Under the pieces are notes generated by a model that saw only the letters and a program-made list of their open reading frames with translations, made no database searches and was not told the DNA's origin. Position numbers and translations under genes: made by a program. From contig NC_059405.1 of assembly GCF_905220565.1 (NCBI RefSeq), positions 868,001 through 932,000 on the forward strand: a stretch of DNA of 64,000 bases, written 5' to 3'. This document shows positions 36,001 through 51,100 of the stretch, piece by piece (within the stretch, counting starts at the first letter, position 1; each line of letters begins with the position of its first letter). This stretch comes from Melitaea cinxia (Eukaryota; Arthropoda; Insecta; Lepidoptera; Nymphalidae).

Positions 36001-37530
36001 ACTGTATGCATGTCATCAAGACGGTATTTTGGAATAATATGTCGAGAGTTCCTATGTAGATGGTAGTAAGAATAGTTGCTCATGAATTGGTACAAATAAA
36101 AAACGAGTGTGATTTAGACCACACGACTGAAGTCAAACTTCTTTGGCACTAGACTTACACGATAGGCCAATATTGTGTCTTAGATATACGAAACGTACCT
36201 GGCTATGAGAGAAAGAGAGAAAGAAAAATGTGTGCTCGCACCTCTCTCTTGCTCGGTTCGTCTCACCCAATCACACTATTTGTAACTATTTCGTCACGCA
36301 TTCAGCAGCTTACTCCCCAAGTCAAGCGTGCGTAAAGAAGTACTACTTCAAAAAGTCTTCAAAATCAACCACATCATAATATAAAGATGGTAGAAACGTT
36401 ATATCTATATATATAAAAATGAATGTTAGTCTGTATATTCTTTATATAATCATAAACTATGATAAACTATTATTTGATCATGTCATGATCTTTGAGCAAA
36501 GTGTTGTGCATATGCCCACAAATGTTTCTGAGTTTTGGTACGCCCAAAAGAAAAAAAACGTAGCAACGCGCGCAGGGTACAGCTAGCTTGTGATAATAAT
36601 ATTTTAAGAAAATATGTCACATACAAAATGAAGTAATATTTTCTAGCAAAACTTAAACATTATTTATTTACTTCGACATTAATTTTCATTTAACGTTTTC
36701 AATATTTCTAATTAAATCAATATCAATAAATAACTTTATTCAAATAGGATTCAAAAGCTCCTAGCGATCATCATTTTACGAATTAAAATTTAAATATCGT
36801 TAAAAGTGAAGCTACCACCGATTCGGAATGTAAATTTTGCAGATAAAACTCGGCAGAAAACTTCGCAGCTAACTTAAAAAAAAACTTTTTAATACAAAAT
36901 TAGTAATATCTTGCATGAAATACAGCGTCACTAAATCCACACATATTTATCATCTATATTAATTGTATCTATATTAATTGCATCTATATTAATTACTATT
37001 AATTGCTTTTTAAGAAATAATGATAATAATCTACATATAACATGTAGGTTCCGATAGTTCCTGTTATTATTGTTAGTAGTTTTTACGAACTTAATAAATA
37101 TAAAAAAGGTTATTAATTGTATTTATTACGACAATAAAAACAATTTGATCACGAGAAAGTAAGGAAGTAATGTAAATGAAAGTATTTTAGAGTTCTGATT
37201 TAATAACAAAATACTAGCAATATCCGTGCGATTAATTCGCACTAAATAAGTAAAAAAATTACCGATCAACCATGTTGACGTTGTTTCGAAATTAAAACCG
37301 TCACATATATGTAATTTTATTAATTAATTATTTTTGCAAAAACAAAAGCAGTAATAAACTTTTTAGTTGTGGATGCCGGTAGAGCAAGCAAATATCTATA
37401 AAACGATATATAGTTTATGTCGAGTAATTGTGAGGTTTTTTCTAAAAAGGGAGGCATATATAATAACCTTAGCGTATTAATATATATGGTAATAAAATGT
37501 ATGTATAATAAAAATTAAACGAGCAATTCT

Positions 37531-37599
<69 letters not shown>

Positions 37600-38381
37600 A
37601 GTTTCCTCGGGCCGAATTGAGTAACCTCCTCCTTTTTTGAAGTCGGTTAAAAAAGACTTCATCCAAACCGGCAGCGAACCATTTTAACTCTCTCTCTTCT
37701 CCTATTAATATATAATCCTTAACGATTTACTAAAAATACCGAGCTGAGCTCGGTCACCCAGGTACTGATATAATAAAAATAGGATGGATAATTGTATTTG
37801 TACAAATATATCCTTTCGATCTGGTTGTCTTTTTTGGGTCTTCCCACCATGGCGTGCAAAGAACCTGAAGCCAATGGCAATGGTTGTTATGGTAAATACC
37901 TGATAGCCATCGTTACTAGTACGTAAGAAATTTATATGTCAAACTGTAGTTAAGTAGTGTCCTGAAATAGGCTCTGATCCTTCTCCTGCACGGAGAATGA
38001 GGGCAATGCCCAGTAGTGGGATATTACAGGCTAAATCATTCATCAACGTAATAAAAATACAAAACTTTAAAAAATTGAATTATCGTTCTTTAGTTCAGTA
38101 ATTTTGGGGTATTTAACTGAGGTAGGGCACAGCAGGAATTCCCTGCTCAAAATATGGAGCAGCCCGACTGGGGACCTCGACCTTACAGAAGATCACAGCA
38201 AAATAATACTGTTTTCAAGCAGTATTGTGTTCCTGTTGGTGAGTAAGGTGACCAGAGCTCCTGGGGGGATTGGGGATTGGGTCGGCAACGCGCTTGCGAT
38301 GCTTCTGGTGTTGCAGGCGTCTATAAGCTACGGTAATCGCTTACCATCAGGTGAGCCGTACGCTTGTTTGCCGACCTAGTG

Positions 38382-38415
<34 letters not shown>

Positions 38416-41400
38416 AATTATGTTTAATTGGTGCTGTGTGGCTACGGCACTAAAGAATTTAGCCACCCCCTCTCTTCCCGTGGGTGTCGTAAGAGGCGAC
38501 TAAGGGATAACAAGGTTCCATAACCATCTTGGAACTTAAGAAGCCGACCGATGGCGGGATAACCATCCAACTGCTGGCTTTGAAATACACAGCCCGAAGA
38601 CGGGCAGCAGCGTCTTTGGTGCGACAAAGTCAGTACTGCGGTCACCAACCCGCCTGCCCAGCGTGGTGACTATGGGCAAAACACATGAGTTCACGTTATT
38701 TTTGGCGTAAACTTGTGGAGGCCTATGTCCAGCAGTGGACTGTATAGGCTGTAATGTAATGATGATGTTTAATTGTAGAACTGATATAATTATTTTACGG
38801 CGACTGAGTCCGATCTTCTTCATTATGATTATTTGAAAGACGGCGCCAACTTGAGACAGAAATCAGAGTTAGCAAAGTTATTGTCATAAAATAGATTTAA
38901 TAAATTTTATTTGTAGTTTATTTACGAAGTATTTTTTAAGTTTTTTTTTTTTAGATTTGAAGAGGATTCTTTCTCTTAAAAACTTTACGCGTTCGCTTAA
39001 AATGAGATACAGATTATATTTATTTTATTTATTTATTTATTTATTAGGATTACCAACAGAAACTACAACAATAAAACAAAAAAGAAATATTTTACATAAT
39101 ATATTAAAAAAGTTTAATTGTATTTCTTTTTAAAAGTAATCACAACATGCAAGAATCAGACAGTAAATATGAAAAAAATAAATTGAAAACTGGATTATAT
39201 AATTGGATAAAACAATTACAAACCTAAAAAAAAAATAATAATTACAATTTTCTCCGATGAAGTGTACTAAGTATTATAATATGTAATTCTAGCTGTGCCC
39301 CGGCTTCGTCCGCGTGGAATTTAACAAAAAAGTTATTGCTTAATTCGCAGAGTTATAAAATTACTTCATTTCTAAAATAAAATTAGCCTGAGTTACTCTC
39401 TGAAATGGCTGGATCGATTTTGACAGGACTTTCACTGGTAGATAGCTGATATAATAAGGACTATCTTAGGCTACTTTTATTTTAGATATTTATTTATTTT
39501 ATAACTCTGCGAACTGAACAATAACTTTTTTGTTAAATTCCACGCGGACGAAATCGCGGGCACAGCTAGTTCTGAAAAAAATCAGAACAAGGAAGCAAAG
39601 AAGAAACGATTGCAAATGACTAATAATAAAAAAGGTCGCGTCGTTTGTCTGTGTTAGCTCTAAATGAGATCACTAACAATCTTGGACTTGAAATATTTTT
39701 AAATTCGACTTTCATCCTTTTTCCGAGATAATGAAATTCAATCTCGAATTATCTCTTGGCAGTGAAAAATCTTTTTTTCTCTCGTCTAATGAAAAATACG
39801 CCTCAACTAACATTTGTAAGTATTAGGATTCTTTCTTTAGATTTAATAGAATAGGAATTCAAAAATGTGTCTTTTTCAATACGTTAAGCTGAATGAAGTA
39901 TAGTTCTTTATTTTACCTAAGACGACGTTCTCCTTAGACGTCTGAATTCACTCTGATGCCTCTCACTTTGAATTAGAAGTTGACGAATAAAATGAACGGA
40001 TTCGTCGAAGCATAGATAATGTTAATTTCTACATTTTCCAAGAATACTGGACGACTTTACGCTTTGTTTTACGTCAGCGCTTATAAAGCGCTTCTCGCTG
40101 GATCATATGGCGTTTTTTTGGCTGAAATGGTTTTACATAAGAATAACTTCGTGTTAAGATACTATTTTATTATATATTACCCGACCTGAATGACGTTGTC
40201 TTGATTAGTAGAATACCGAACGTGTAATTTTGAAATAATGGTTAGGTTTCAGAAAATTTCCAATTCTCTGTTCAATAAATATCTTCGGTACATTGGGTTT
40301 AAGTTAACTTGGCATCTTGGCTCAAATCGTTGCACCAATATGTTGGCCAATATCTAGTGTCATAACGTCTGTTATCAATGTATGTAAACATTCAGTAAAC
40401 CCGTAACACAGACGTTTGTAAAACGATAAATGTTACAATCTTTAATCTTTCAAATTCTTCTATATTCCTATGTACTATAAATGGCGATGATATTAAAAAA
40501 CTAATTTCCGACTTTTAAAAAGGAGGATACATTTATTCTTGATCTGCTGTGTGGTTACGGCAGTACAAAATATAGCCTCCCCCTCTCTTCCCGTGGATGT
40601 CGTAAGAGGCGACTAAGGGATAACACAGTTCCGCTACCACCTTGGAACTTAAAAAGCCTCCCGGTGGCGGGATAACCACCCAACTGCTGGCTTTGAAATA
40701 CACAGGCCGAAGACGGGCAGCAGCGTCTTCGGTGCAACAAATCCAGCCCTTCGGTCACCAACACCAGCCCAGCGTGGTGACTATGGGCCAAACACATGAG
40801 TTCACGTTATTTTTGGCGTAAACTTTTGGAGGCCTATGTCCAGCAGTGGACTGTATAGGCTGTAATGATGATGATGATTATAAGTGAAACAAAAAATAAA
40901 GTAGATTATTGAAGGGTTTCGGTAAATAATAACAAAGATTAATATTGTGTAATAAGTTTATCGCGTTTAATAATTTATAACACGTGAACTATGTTCTACA
41001 AGTAGCATATGAGAGGGACAGAGCGAGATTGCTACACAGCAGTGCAAAGGGAAACTAACTATGTTTGCATCCCGATACAACAGTTATAGTTCACAAAAAG
41101 TGGTATAATTTTCACTGTTACAAATGGAATAGGACAAAGAGATATATGTAAAATAAAAGCGCATCTGTTAAATTAGTTACCTTATCATTAAAAACCTTTA
41201 GAATAGCAGGGCGTATAAAAATAACTTAAACAATCAAATAAGTCTTTAATCTAATCACTTTTATAACGACAATTACTTTAACAAGAAACGATTCATTAGT
41301 ATGAGAACAATCAATTAGACTTTTTAAAGCACAAAAGTTATTACTGAGGTTTGAAAATGTTGATATTGACAAAAATTACGCGTCGAGAGCCTGAGGAAAT

Positions 41401-42105
41401 TTCGCCAAGCAAATAAACAAGTGTGCCTTAATTTTAAAGTAAACAGATGGTTGCGAGTGTGTGCGAAGGCTTTTAACTTTTGTGAATTAATTTATGAGTG
41501 TACATATTAAAACACGAAAATGATATGATTTTGAAACGAACAGCTTATGTATTATTTTTAAAAGAGTAACTGCGGAGTCTCTTGCCGATTTTTCTCTGAA
41601 GAATCTACATTACGAATCGGTGGTAGCTTTACTTAAAAAATAATAATCATCACTTTAAAATTTTAATTTGTAAAATGACGATTCGAAAGTGCTTTTGAAG
41701 CCTATTTGAGTGAAGTTGTTTTTGATTTTGAAATTTTTCTTTAAAACTATATGAAAACAATTGTATTAAAAGCGACGGAAAGTTATGTAACTTGATGACG
41801 ACACGTTGATGCAGTACCAGCAACTGTCTGATATGGTAATGATTGCTGGGGTAATCCCCGCCTGTGACAAATGTTTGTATAATCCAATATATGTATGACG
41901 TATTCTAGGCATACCTGCTTATGTGTTGTGTGTTTCCAACTATACCATTCATTATGCTTTCAAGCAGTGTTGTATTCCTGTTGGTAAGTAAGGTAAGGAC
42001 CAGAGCACCTGGGGGAATTGGTGATACGGTTGGCAATGCGCTTGCGAGGCTTCTAGTGGTTAATTGCTTACCATCAGGTGAGCCGTACGCTTGTTTGCCA
42101 ACCTA

Positions 42106-42164
<59 letters not shown>

Positions 42165-45100
42165 AACTCTCTATATAGGATAACTGTCTTTGCTTACAAA
42201 CGAAAAAAAAATCAATTTCATGGACCAGTAGTACAATATAGGTAGACGAGAAAATAGTCAAGTAAATAGGCATTATTAGAGAACAACAAAGTGTTTGTAA
42301 TAGCATTTATTGAAGTTCTTTGTTGGATCGTTTTCGGATTACGGATGTTTGTCTCAAAGAGTTGGAGCACATACAGTGAAGAAATTAAGTGGTGTTAGAA
42401 GTACTTTATCTACCTGTCAACTTTAAGACATAGAAAAAAATAGCTTTGAGTTTCTAAGAGATACGAAATGAAACCTCAGGCATTAGCAGGTCAGCCATTT
42501 TCTGTTCACAACTCCTCATAATCACCGCATAAATCATCAATTATATTTTTAACACAGGTGTTCAGTACATCCGTGACTGCCCAGCGGAGCCTCGTATCCC
42601 AGTGTACATGGTGGTTGGTGGTGCTGCTGGGGGCATTGGAATATGTTGGCTGCTCTGGGCGCAACTGGCCAGTAGGAGCGCGAACACAACAGCAAGCGTG
42701 CCAGAGCGAATACTCGCGTATTTGCTTACTATATTTCTCATGGGTTGGTAAGTTGAATTTCTTTACTTCTTATAATATTATTATAAGATTTTAATTTTGT
42801 GTAAAGTGTATAATATTATAATTTATTACATTTCGTGCTTGAGAATATCCAGGTCAAATTCCACTAGTACTCTAGTGCAGTGGTGCGTGAAGGCGCCTAA
42901 ACACTAACGGTTTGTAGGTCTGATTCCCGCTCGGGATGGATATTTGTATTTGTATGTATTTCTTTCCAATTTGGATATCTGACCTTGTGGGTCTTCCCAC
43001 CGTGCCTCGTAGAACACGTTAAGCCGTCGGTTCCGGTTATTATCATAATTATCTAATAGTGATCGTTACTCATACTAGGTAACATATTCGCCAACCCGCA
43101 ATTGAGCAGCAAGGTGGATTAAGCCTCAATCCTTCTCCTATATAGGGAGAGGCATATGACCAGCAGTGGCATGATACAGGCTGAATCAAAATTGAATAAT
43201 TAATTAATCTAAGTAACTATAAAGTCACTTAGGTCTTAAACTAGTAACAGTTATCTATTACGAATTAATTTACTGACAGCGATACTTTAAAACTTCAAAA
43301 TATTCACCTTTGATTTTTATTTGAATATAGTTTAAAAATAATGTAAAACCGAGGGTCAATTTTATGCTGATATCTGATATAGATGATAAAAAATATAGTT
43401 GTTGTGCTAAAAACAAAAAAGTGAAAATATCTAAAGTTGGTTTTAATATTTTACGTAAAAAGAATATCGTCTTACGATTACTTTTAATTATTTATTAAAT
43501 ACTTTAGATCATCCTTAAAATGTTTAAAACTGAGATTTATTTAATTAAATCTTAAATCGAACACAGATTAAACCAGCTGATTGTTACGATAATGATTACT
43601 GACTTAATCCTCACACTTACAGTTAACGCCATATACAGCTTAGTAACAAGTAGGATTTGACAAGAAAACTTAAACTTTTAAATACCTTTTTTTATTTGGC
43701 TCTAATATACGCCTAATCTTTTAAATAACTTTTTTTTTTATCTGGCTTTAATATACACCAAATAGTGAAAAAATGTTTGAGTGGGGCATTAGGCTGTTTA
43801 CAACGGTGCATATCCTACTGGGAATCGCAGAATTCAAATGATTTATTCATATATATTGGGTTTTGAAACTTGTTTGCTGTCGAACTGCCCACTTTGAGAT
43901 CAGATATGCATTTGGTTAAGCTTTCCAAATTAAATATATAATGTATTTGGATATGTTTATTTCGAAATTAAATTTAAATTTATTCATACGAAATTGTATT
44001 TCAAATTCATTAGTTTATACCTAAACATATATTACTACGTCATTCGATTTATCAATATGGAATAATTAAATTATTGCGTTATTTATAAATACATGTGGGG
44101 ATGAAAATAATAGTCATAAACTAACTTTATTTACTTTATTTAAAAAACAACTTGATTGCCTACTAATGCCTACACTTCCTCGTACCGTATCCGCCATTAC
44201 TCCTTATTCCCCGCTCTTGAACAATCACAAGCAGTTTCCTTTTGCATTCCATTTTACAGAATGTATCACATTATGTTAATTAGTTATTTACCTTAAGTTA
44301 CATGGAATTATATTTAATTACACAAAATCTCCCTCTCTTCCCGTGGGTGTCGTAAGAGGCGACTAAGGGATAACAAGGTTCCACAACCACCTTGGAACTT
44401 AAGAAGCCGACCGATGGCGGGATGACCATCCAACTGCTGGCTTTGAAATACTCAGGCCGAAGACGGGCAGCAGCGTCTTCGGTGCGACAAAGCCAGTACT
44501 GCGGTCACCAACCCGCCTGCCCAGCGTGGTGACTATGGGCAAAACACATGAGTTCGCGTTATTTTTGGCGTAAACTTGTGGAGGCCTATGTCCAGCAGTG
44601 GACTGTATAGGCTGTAATGATGATGATGATGACACAAAATAACAATCCTGCATACATATATAAAATTCTTTAGAGAAATCAGCACTCCAGAATTATCTCA
44701 ACGAATTATTGATTTTATGTTGATGTTTATAGGACGAAGAAGAAAAAGAAAAGAAAGCACTGTATGGTTTTGATAACAAATATGGAAATTCTGAAAATTT
44801 TAACCTTACAAAAAACTCCGTGAATTGCTGCAAACCTAGTTGAAAGTATAAAGTTAATAAAAAATAAAAAAAGTAAGACTTAAACTGTCAAAGTCTATCA
44901 TAAATATGTCAGAGTTTGACAAGCTTCGGCATAATTAATAAGATAACTTTAAATCACATCGGATGCTGTGTGGTTAAGGCATTAAGAATATAGTCACCCT
45001 CTCTTTTCCCGTGGGTGTCGTAAGAGTCGGCTAAGGGATAACACAGTTCCACTACCACCTTGGAACTTAAAAAGCCGACTTATGGTGGGATAATCATCTA

Positions 45101-48100
45101 ACTGCTGGCTTTGAAATACACAGGCCGAAGACGGGCAGCATCGTATTCGGTGCAACAAAGCCAGCCCTGCGGTCACCGACCCGTCTGCCCGGCGTCACAG
45201 TACGTGACTATGGGCAAAACACATGAGTTCACTTTATTTTTGGCGCCAACTTGCTATATTCAGCAGTGGACTGTATCAGTTTGAAGTGATGATAATGATG
45301 ATGATGAAATCACTTGAAACAAATTAGAATGGTGAAAAGACTTAAGAAATGAATACGTTAAGTACAGCGTTATTCAACCGAAATAATAACGAAAGGATTT
45401 TGAATCGCATTGCAACTGAAAATGAAAAATTATTCCCGAACAATAGTCTGAAACGTTCAAAACAATTTCCAAGAAAAACAGCTAAGTCTTATTTCAGACA
45501 AAAGTTGATAAAGGAAATTGTGCTGAAAAGTAATTTATGAACCAGCGCTAGTTCCATCCAGTAAAGTTAAATGGTTAAGAGCCGGTTTAATGATAATGGC
45601 AAATCAAAAAACTTGTATCAGCAAATGGAAGCCATTATTGAAATGGAGGATAGCGTTACTATACAGCAGATAGTTGCTAAGTTAGAGACGCTGCTATAAT
45701 ATATCTTAAGATCCATAATTTTAAATAAATAATAAATATTCTTTATTGCACACCAAAGCCAAATACAATATATTTAGATTCATAAAATTGTGTTAGCTTT
45801 GTCAATTGGCAACCTTATCGCGCTAAAAGCGATGTCTACCAGGCAACCATGTTGCGGAGGATATTATGATCAGTGATAGCAGATAGACGTAGGTGTACTT
45901 ATAACAAACAGAATAATATTATTTGTAAATAATAAAAGTAGACAAAACATATAGTCATGTTTGTTATTACAATTATGAGTAACTAAGATATATTTATATC
46001 GAGACAAAGATACACTTAAACTAATGTAGACTTTGATATGTGATACAAAATTATGAGTCGTTAAATTCATGATAATTAACTAATATATATGCCGTGTGGT
46101 TACGGCAGCCATCACCATCCAACCATCCAACTGCTGGCTTTAAAATATACAGGCCGAAGACTGAAGGCTATGTCCAGCAGTAGACTGCGATAGGCTGAAG
46201 TGATGATGAACTAATATATAATAGATCAAGGATAGTTTAAGACGGAAAGAAGTACGCTTTTACTAGCCTCTTAAATTTTTGTATTGACTAAGCGCGTCTG
46301 ATATAAAGCAGTAAGGAGTTCTAAAGCCTAACGGCTTCTAGGGAGAAAGATAGAGTATAGAGAATAGAATAGAAGGAATTTTTGTGAGTGGGAATTTTAA
46401 GACGAAAACCTGGAAGATTATATGAAACAGAAGTTATACAAGGTTTAAGCCTTCGAATCCGAGACAAGAGGAAGAAAACGAAGAGATCATATCTGGATAA
46501 TGTGCATGCTTTGAGCATTAATTGAGATACTACTTTCTGAGTAATATCTAATGATGCGCAAATGCGCTTTGGGGAGTGATGAACAGGTTGTAAAGTTCCT
46601 CATCCGCCATCGCAAAGGGAGGATCCTCCGACCAGACAGATGTGGGGTCTGGCGGGCTAACGCCCCGACGGTTGTTGTCGGGTTCTTGTATATATACTCA
46701 ATCACTTTGAAAACTCTGATAGCGCGATGTAGCATACGTTAGTTTTCACTAATTACGTAGTTAGTATGTTGCACGATAGATGTCGCCACAGCGCAATGTC
46801 AAGTAAATACTTGATTTTTTTTTCTACTAACACCTACGTTGTATCTATTCAATGTAATTGAAATCGGTCGTTGCGAGCAAACACAGTATATAGTACATAC
46901 TCATACTTTCGATGAAAAAATCATTGAAATCGGCCCAACTAGTAAAAAGTTCTGAGGTAACATATTTAAAAAACAAATACAGTCGGATTGATCACCTCCC
47001 TTTTTTGTAAAGCGGTTAAAAATATAGCTAAACGACTTTCCAACAGTGGCTATGAAAGTTTATTTATGTAAAAAAAAATCGGATTTTAATTTAAATTACT
47101 TTTTTAATTTCCATATAATGTGACGATTAATTAATTTTCGTTTTCCTATATTCTTGTCACGTTAATTGGAGCTCGGTGGCTCTCGACGGGACGCGTTTGT
47201 CAGCGACTCGTTTTGCGGTGACGATGTTTATTTGCTTTAACGTTAATTAGTCGATTTTACGAGGTTTTTCTCGGTATAGCGTAATATATCATTCGTTGGG
47301 GATTGGATTTCTTATACGATAAAAAATATTGAATGACAGACAGATAGTTTATTTAGTTTTCAATTTTGATGTTAGTAACAATATTTGTGTTTCTCATAAA
47401 CGAAAAGAAAACATACTTCGATTTACACCGACAAGTATTAAAATGAGAAGTCAATTTGTTTTTTGATATAGCTAAGTCAGCAAACAAGCGTATGACTCAC
47501 TTGATGGAAAGCGAATTACCGTAGCCTATAGACGTCTGTAACACCAGAAACATCACAAGTGCGTTGCCGACCTTATCCTCAATTCCCTTCCAGTAGCTCT
47601 GGTCACCTTACTCACCACAGGAACACAATACTGTTTGAAAACAATATTATTTAGCTATGCCCAACTTTAGTTATCAAATACGACTTATTAACGATAAATC
47701 AAAAAATATTCATCAGTTCTCGTCCAAGTTTTAATGTGACTATGTAACAGAACAAGCAGTAGCCTTCTAATAAAAAAAACATCAAAACTACTACATCCAG
47801 TAAGAAGTTAGAGGTGACACACATTGAAAATGGAGTCGAATCGAGACCTTTTTTTTAAAGGCGATTAAAACAAGTTACATACATTAGCTAACATACGCTA
47901 CGCTTCAGCCTGTAATATCGCATTGCTGGGCATAGACCTCTTTCCCCATGTAGGAGAAGGATCAGAGCTTAATCCACCACGCTGCTCCAATACATGTTGG
48001 CACATAGGCGTACTATGTATGTAAATAGGTTCTGACTTAGAATATGTTGTGAAAAACTGTAAAAAGGAAGTGTGTTAATCCGCAAACACGCAGAGAATTA

Positions 48101-51100
48101 GTGCATCAAAAAAGACATCAAATCTCGTGTATATTAAAAATTATAAGATTTATAGCAAACGTAAAAGTAAGCAAAATTCGAGAAATTTCTATTCATTACC
48201 TCGATAGGGAATATCGACATAAACAAATGTAGTTAATAATTCTTATTTATACCTTTACATCTAAATCGCAATTAATAAATAAGAGAAGTTTGTTTAAAAT
48301 CAAATGAGTGACCTATAATACTCACACAAAAGTTAGTTACAGTAGCTAATTTCGAACAGTCGGAGCAGATAGCATGGCGACATATCTGTTAATTGAATTT
48401 AACGGAATCAGTCACATGTACAAGGCACCCGAGCGACAGATGTAAGCTGCCACGTTCAGATCGAGATACAGTCGAACATTTCAATGTTGAACGTATGTTA
48501 TTAAACGGTTTTATTTAGCTCACCCCGTTTGTTTTATTTTTTATTATTCTTGGGTCAAATTTAGTAATTCAAATTTCATCCTCTTCCTGTCAACCGATTA
48601 ATCTGAAATTTTGTATACACTTTGGATTTTGGTGACAATACAATTATGTTTATTCATTATCATTATAAATTCAAGATGGCCGCCGCTACAAAATGGCGGA
48701 TAATTTATGTTTTATTAATCCCATCAATATGGGTATCAAATGAAAGGGCTCAACAAGCAGAATACAATACTATAAAAAATTGAAATCCAAGATGGCGGCC
48801 GCTACAAAATGGCGGATAACGTAAGTTTTATCAATCCCATCAATATGGGTATCAAATGAAAGGGCTCAACAAGCAGAATACAATATACTATAAAAAATTG
48901 AAATACAAGATGGCGGCCGCTACAAAATGGCGGATAACGTAGGTTTTATAGATCCCATCAATATGGGTATCAAATGAAAGTGCTCAACCAGTATAATCAA
49001 TGTACTATATAAAATTAAAATCCAAGATGGCGGCCTCTAAAAAATGGCGGATAACTTAGGTTTTATCAATCCCATCAACATGGGTATCAAATGAAAGGTC
49101 TCAACAAGTAGAATACAATTTACTATGCAAAATTGAAATCTAAGCTGGCCGCCGCTACCAAATGTCTGATAACAATTTTTTATCAATTCCACCAATATGG
49201 GTATCAAATAAAAGGGCTTGACAAGAAGAATACAGTGCACTATACAACCCTAATATTTAAGATGGGCCTTGCAATAATGAAGCACTAAATGAATTAAACA
49301 GAATGCGAAATAAAAACTAAAAACTAGAAAATAAAAATAGGTAAAAAAACTTTTTAAGTTAAACGGTTTTATGTTAAACATACATTGCAATGTTTAAGAT
49401 AAATGTACTAAAAACCAAAAAACAATAAAATAGATACAGTCGTGGGAATTATAAACATATGCATAGACTAGACTAAAATAAAACCGTGGGGCACGTCAAT
49501 TATCTACAAATTATCGACTTAATGTGCGTACCAGTATATAAGTGTATAATCTATGATGTGCGATAGAAGAATCGTTTAATTCGTCGTTAAAATAGGCAGT
49601 TGGCCCGCAGACGGTGAGGAAATTACTTACTATTTTCTTGCTCATAGAAATTCCAATAGTTATACACTCCATGTAAATAAAAGAGATGTTTCAACTAGTT
49701 TATCGTTGGACATTCACACTGCTGGCTGGCGAGGAATCGTTTCACTGCTCGTAGTTTGTCTTTAATCGACAAAACATATGATAAAAGTACTACTCGCTCA
49801 CCACTATGAAACCCTAAAACTCGCTTATAATCGAGCTTGCTAGCTTGTTTCCAAATTCTAGCCCTACTTATCACACGTCCATCGTTGTCGGTTGAACAAC
49901 TGCCTAATTAAAGTGTAACATTACAAAACAAACATTTTAATCAACGATTGTAGACAATTGACGTGCCCCATGGTTTTATTTTAGTCTAGTCTATGCATAT
50001 GTTTATAATTCCCACGACTGTATCTATTTTATTATTTTTTGGTTTTTAGTACATTTATCTTAAACATTGCAATGTATGTTTAACATAAAACCGTTTAACT
50101 TAAAAAGTTTTTTTACCTATTTTTATTTATACTTTAACGACGTTTAAATTATCTTCTATATATTAATACGTGAAGCAAGAACTTTGTACACCTTTTTAAA
50201 TCGAATTCGAATTTCGAAAATGCTAATATTTTATTAAATGACGCATAAAAAATAGATTAAATCAATAAAAAAAAAACATTACACACACTACAATGTATTT
50301 GACACACACACACAGACACACACACACACACACACACACGAATATATACTCTTTTGTTTATTATTTATTATAGAAGTATAGTCTTTGACAACAGGACATT
50401 AATAATACTCAGACTTATAATTTAAATTAATTTTGATCGAATTTCGACCACTGAACGACAACTAATTATAATAATTCTGTTCGTTATTGAAGAAGTAAAA
50501 AGCGACAATTCGAATACGTATCATTAGTGATAACTCAAAAACTAGTCGTTTGACCTTGCTCAAATTTAAATAGGTCTAACATGACTAGCTAGCTTTAGAT
50601 TAAAAAAAAACGGCTAAGTGCAAGTCGGACTCGCGCATCGAGGATTCCGTACATACGTTATTTAAAAAAAAATATTATATGATGTTACTAAAAAAGTATA
50701 CTTTTCGCAATTTTTCCTTTATTTGTGCTATAAGATGTTGTTTCGTACCAAATTTCAAGATTCTGAGTTCACGGGAAGTACCCTGTAGGTTTTGATTCCC
50801 TTGTGAGTGTCGAAAATTTGCAGCATAAACAGCTGTATCTTTTGATTGCGTTGGTTTAGAAGTTTGATTTTTTCACAGTTTCAACAGATAGGACAGTAGA
50901 CCTGAGTATTTGATATAAATTTCAGCTTAATACCTCTACGTGTTTCTGAGAAAAAGGGTCTTGACAGACAGACGGACAACAAAATGATCCTATAAGGGTT
51001 TCGTTGTTTCCAGAACTTTTAAAAGTTACTGCACTACTATATAATTAATACTACTTACTATATATTATGAATGACTTATTGATATTACTATATAATTAAT

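Noticed and set aside
48673..49265. CRISPR-like array
   Set aside because: Whole 117-bp units are repeated, without a short repeat/unique spacer pattern, and the context is eukaryotic.
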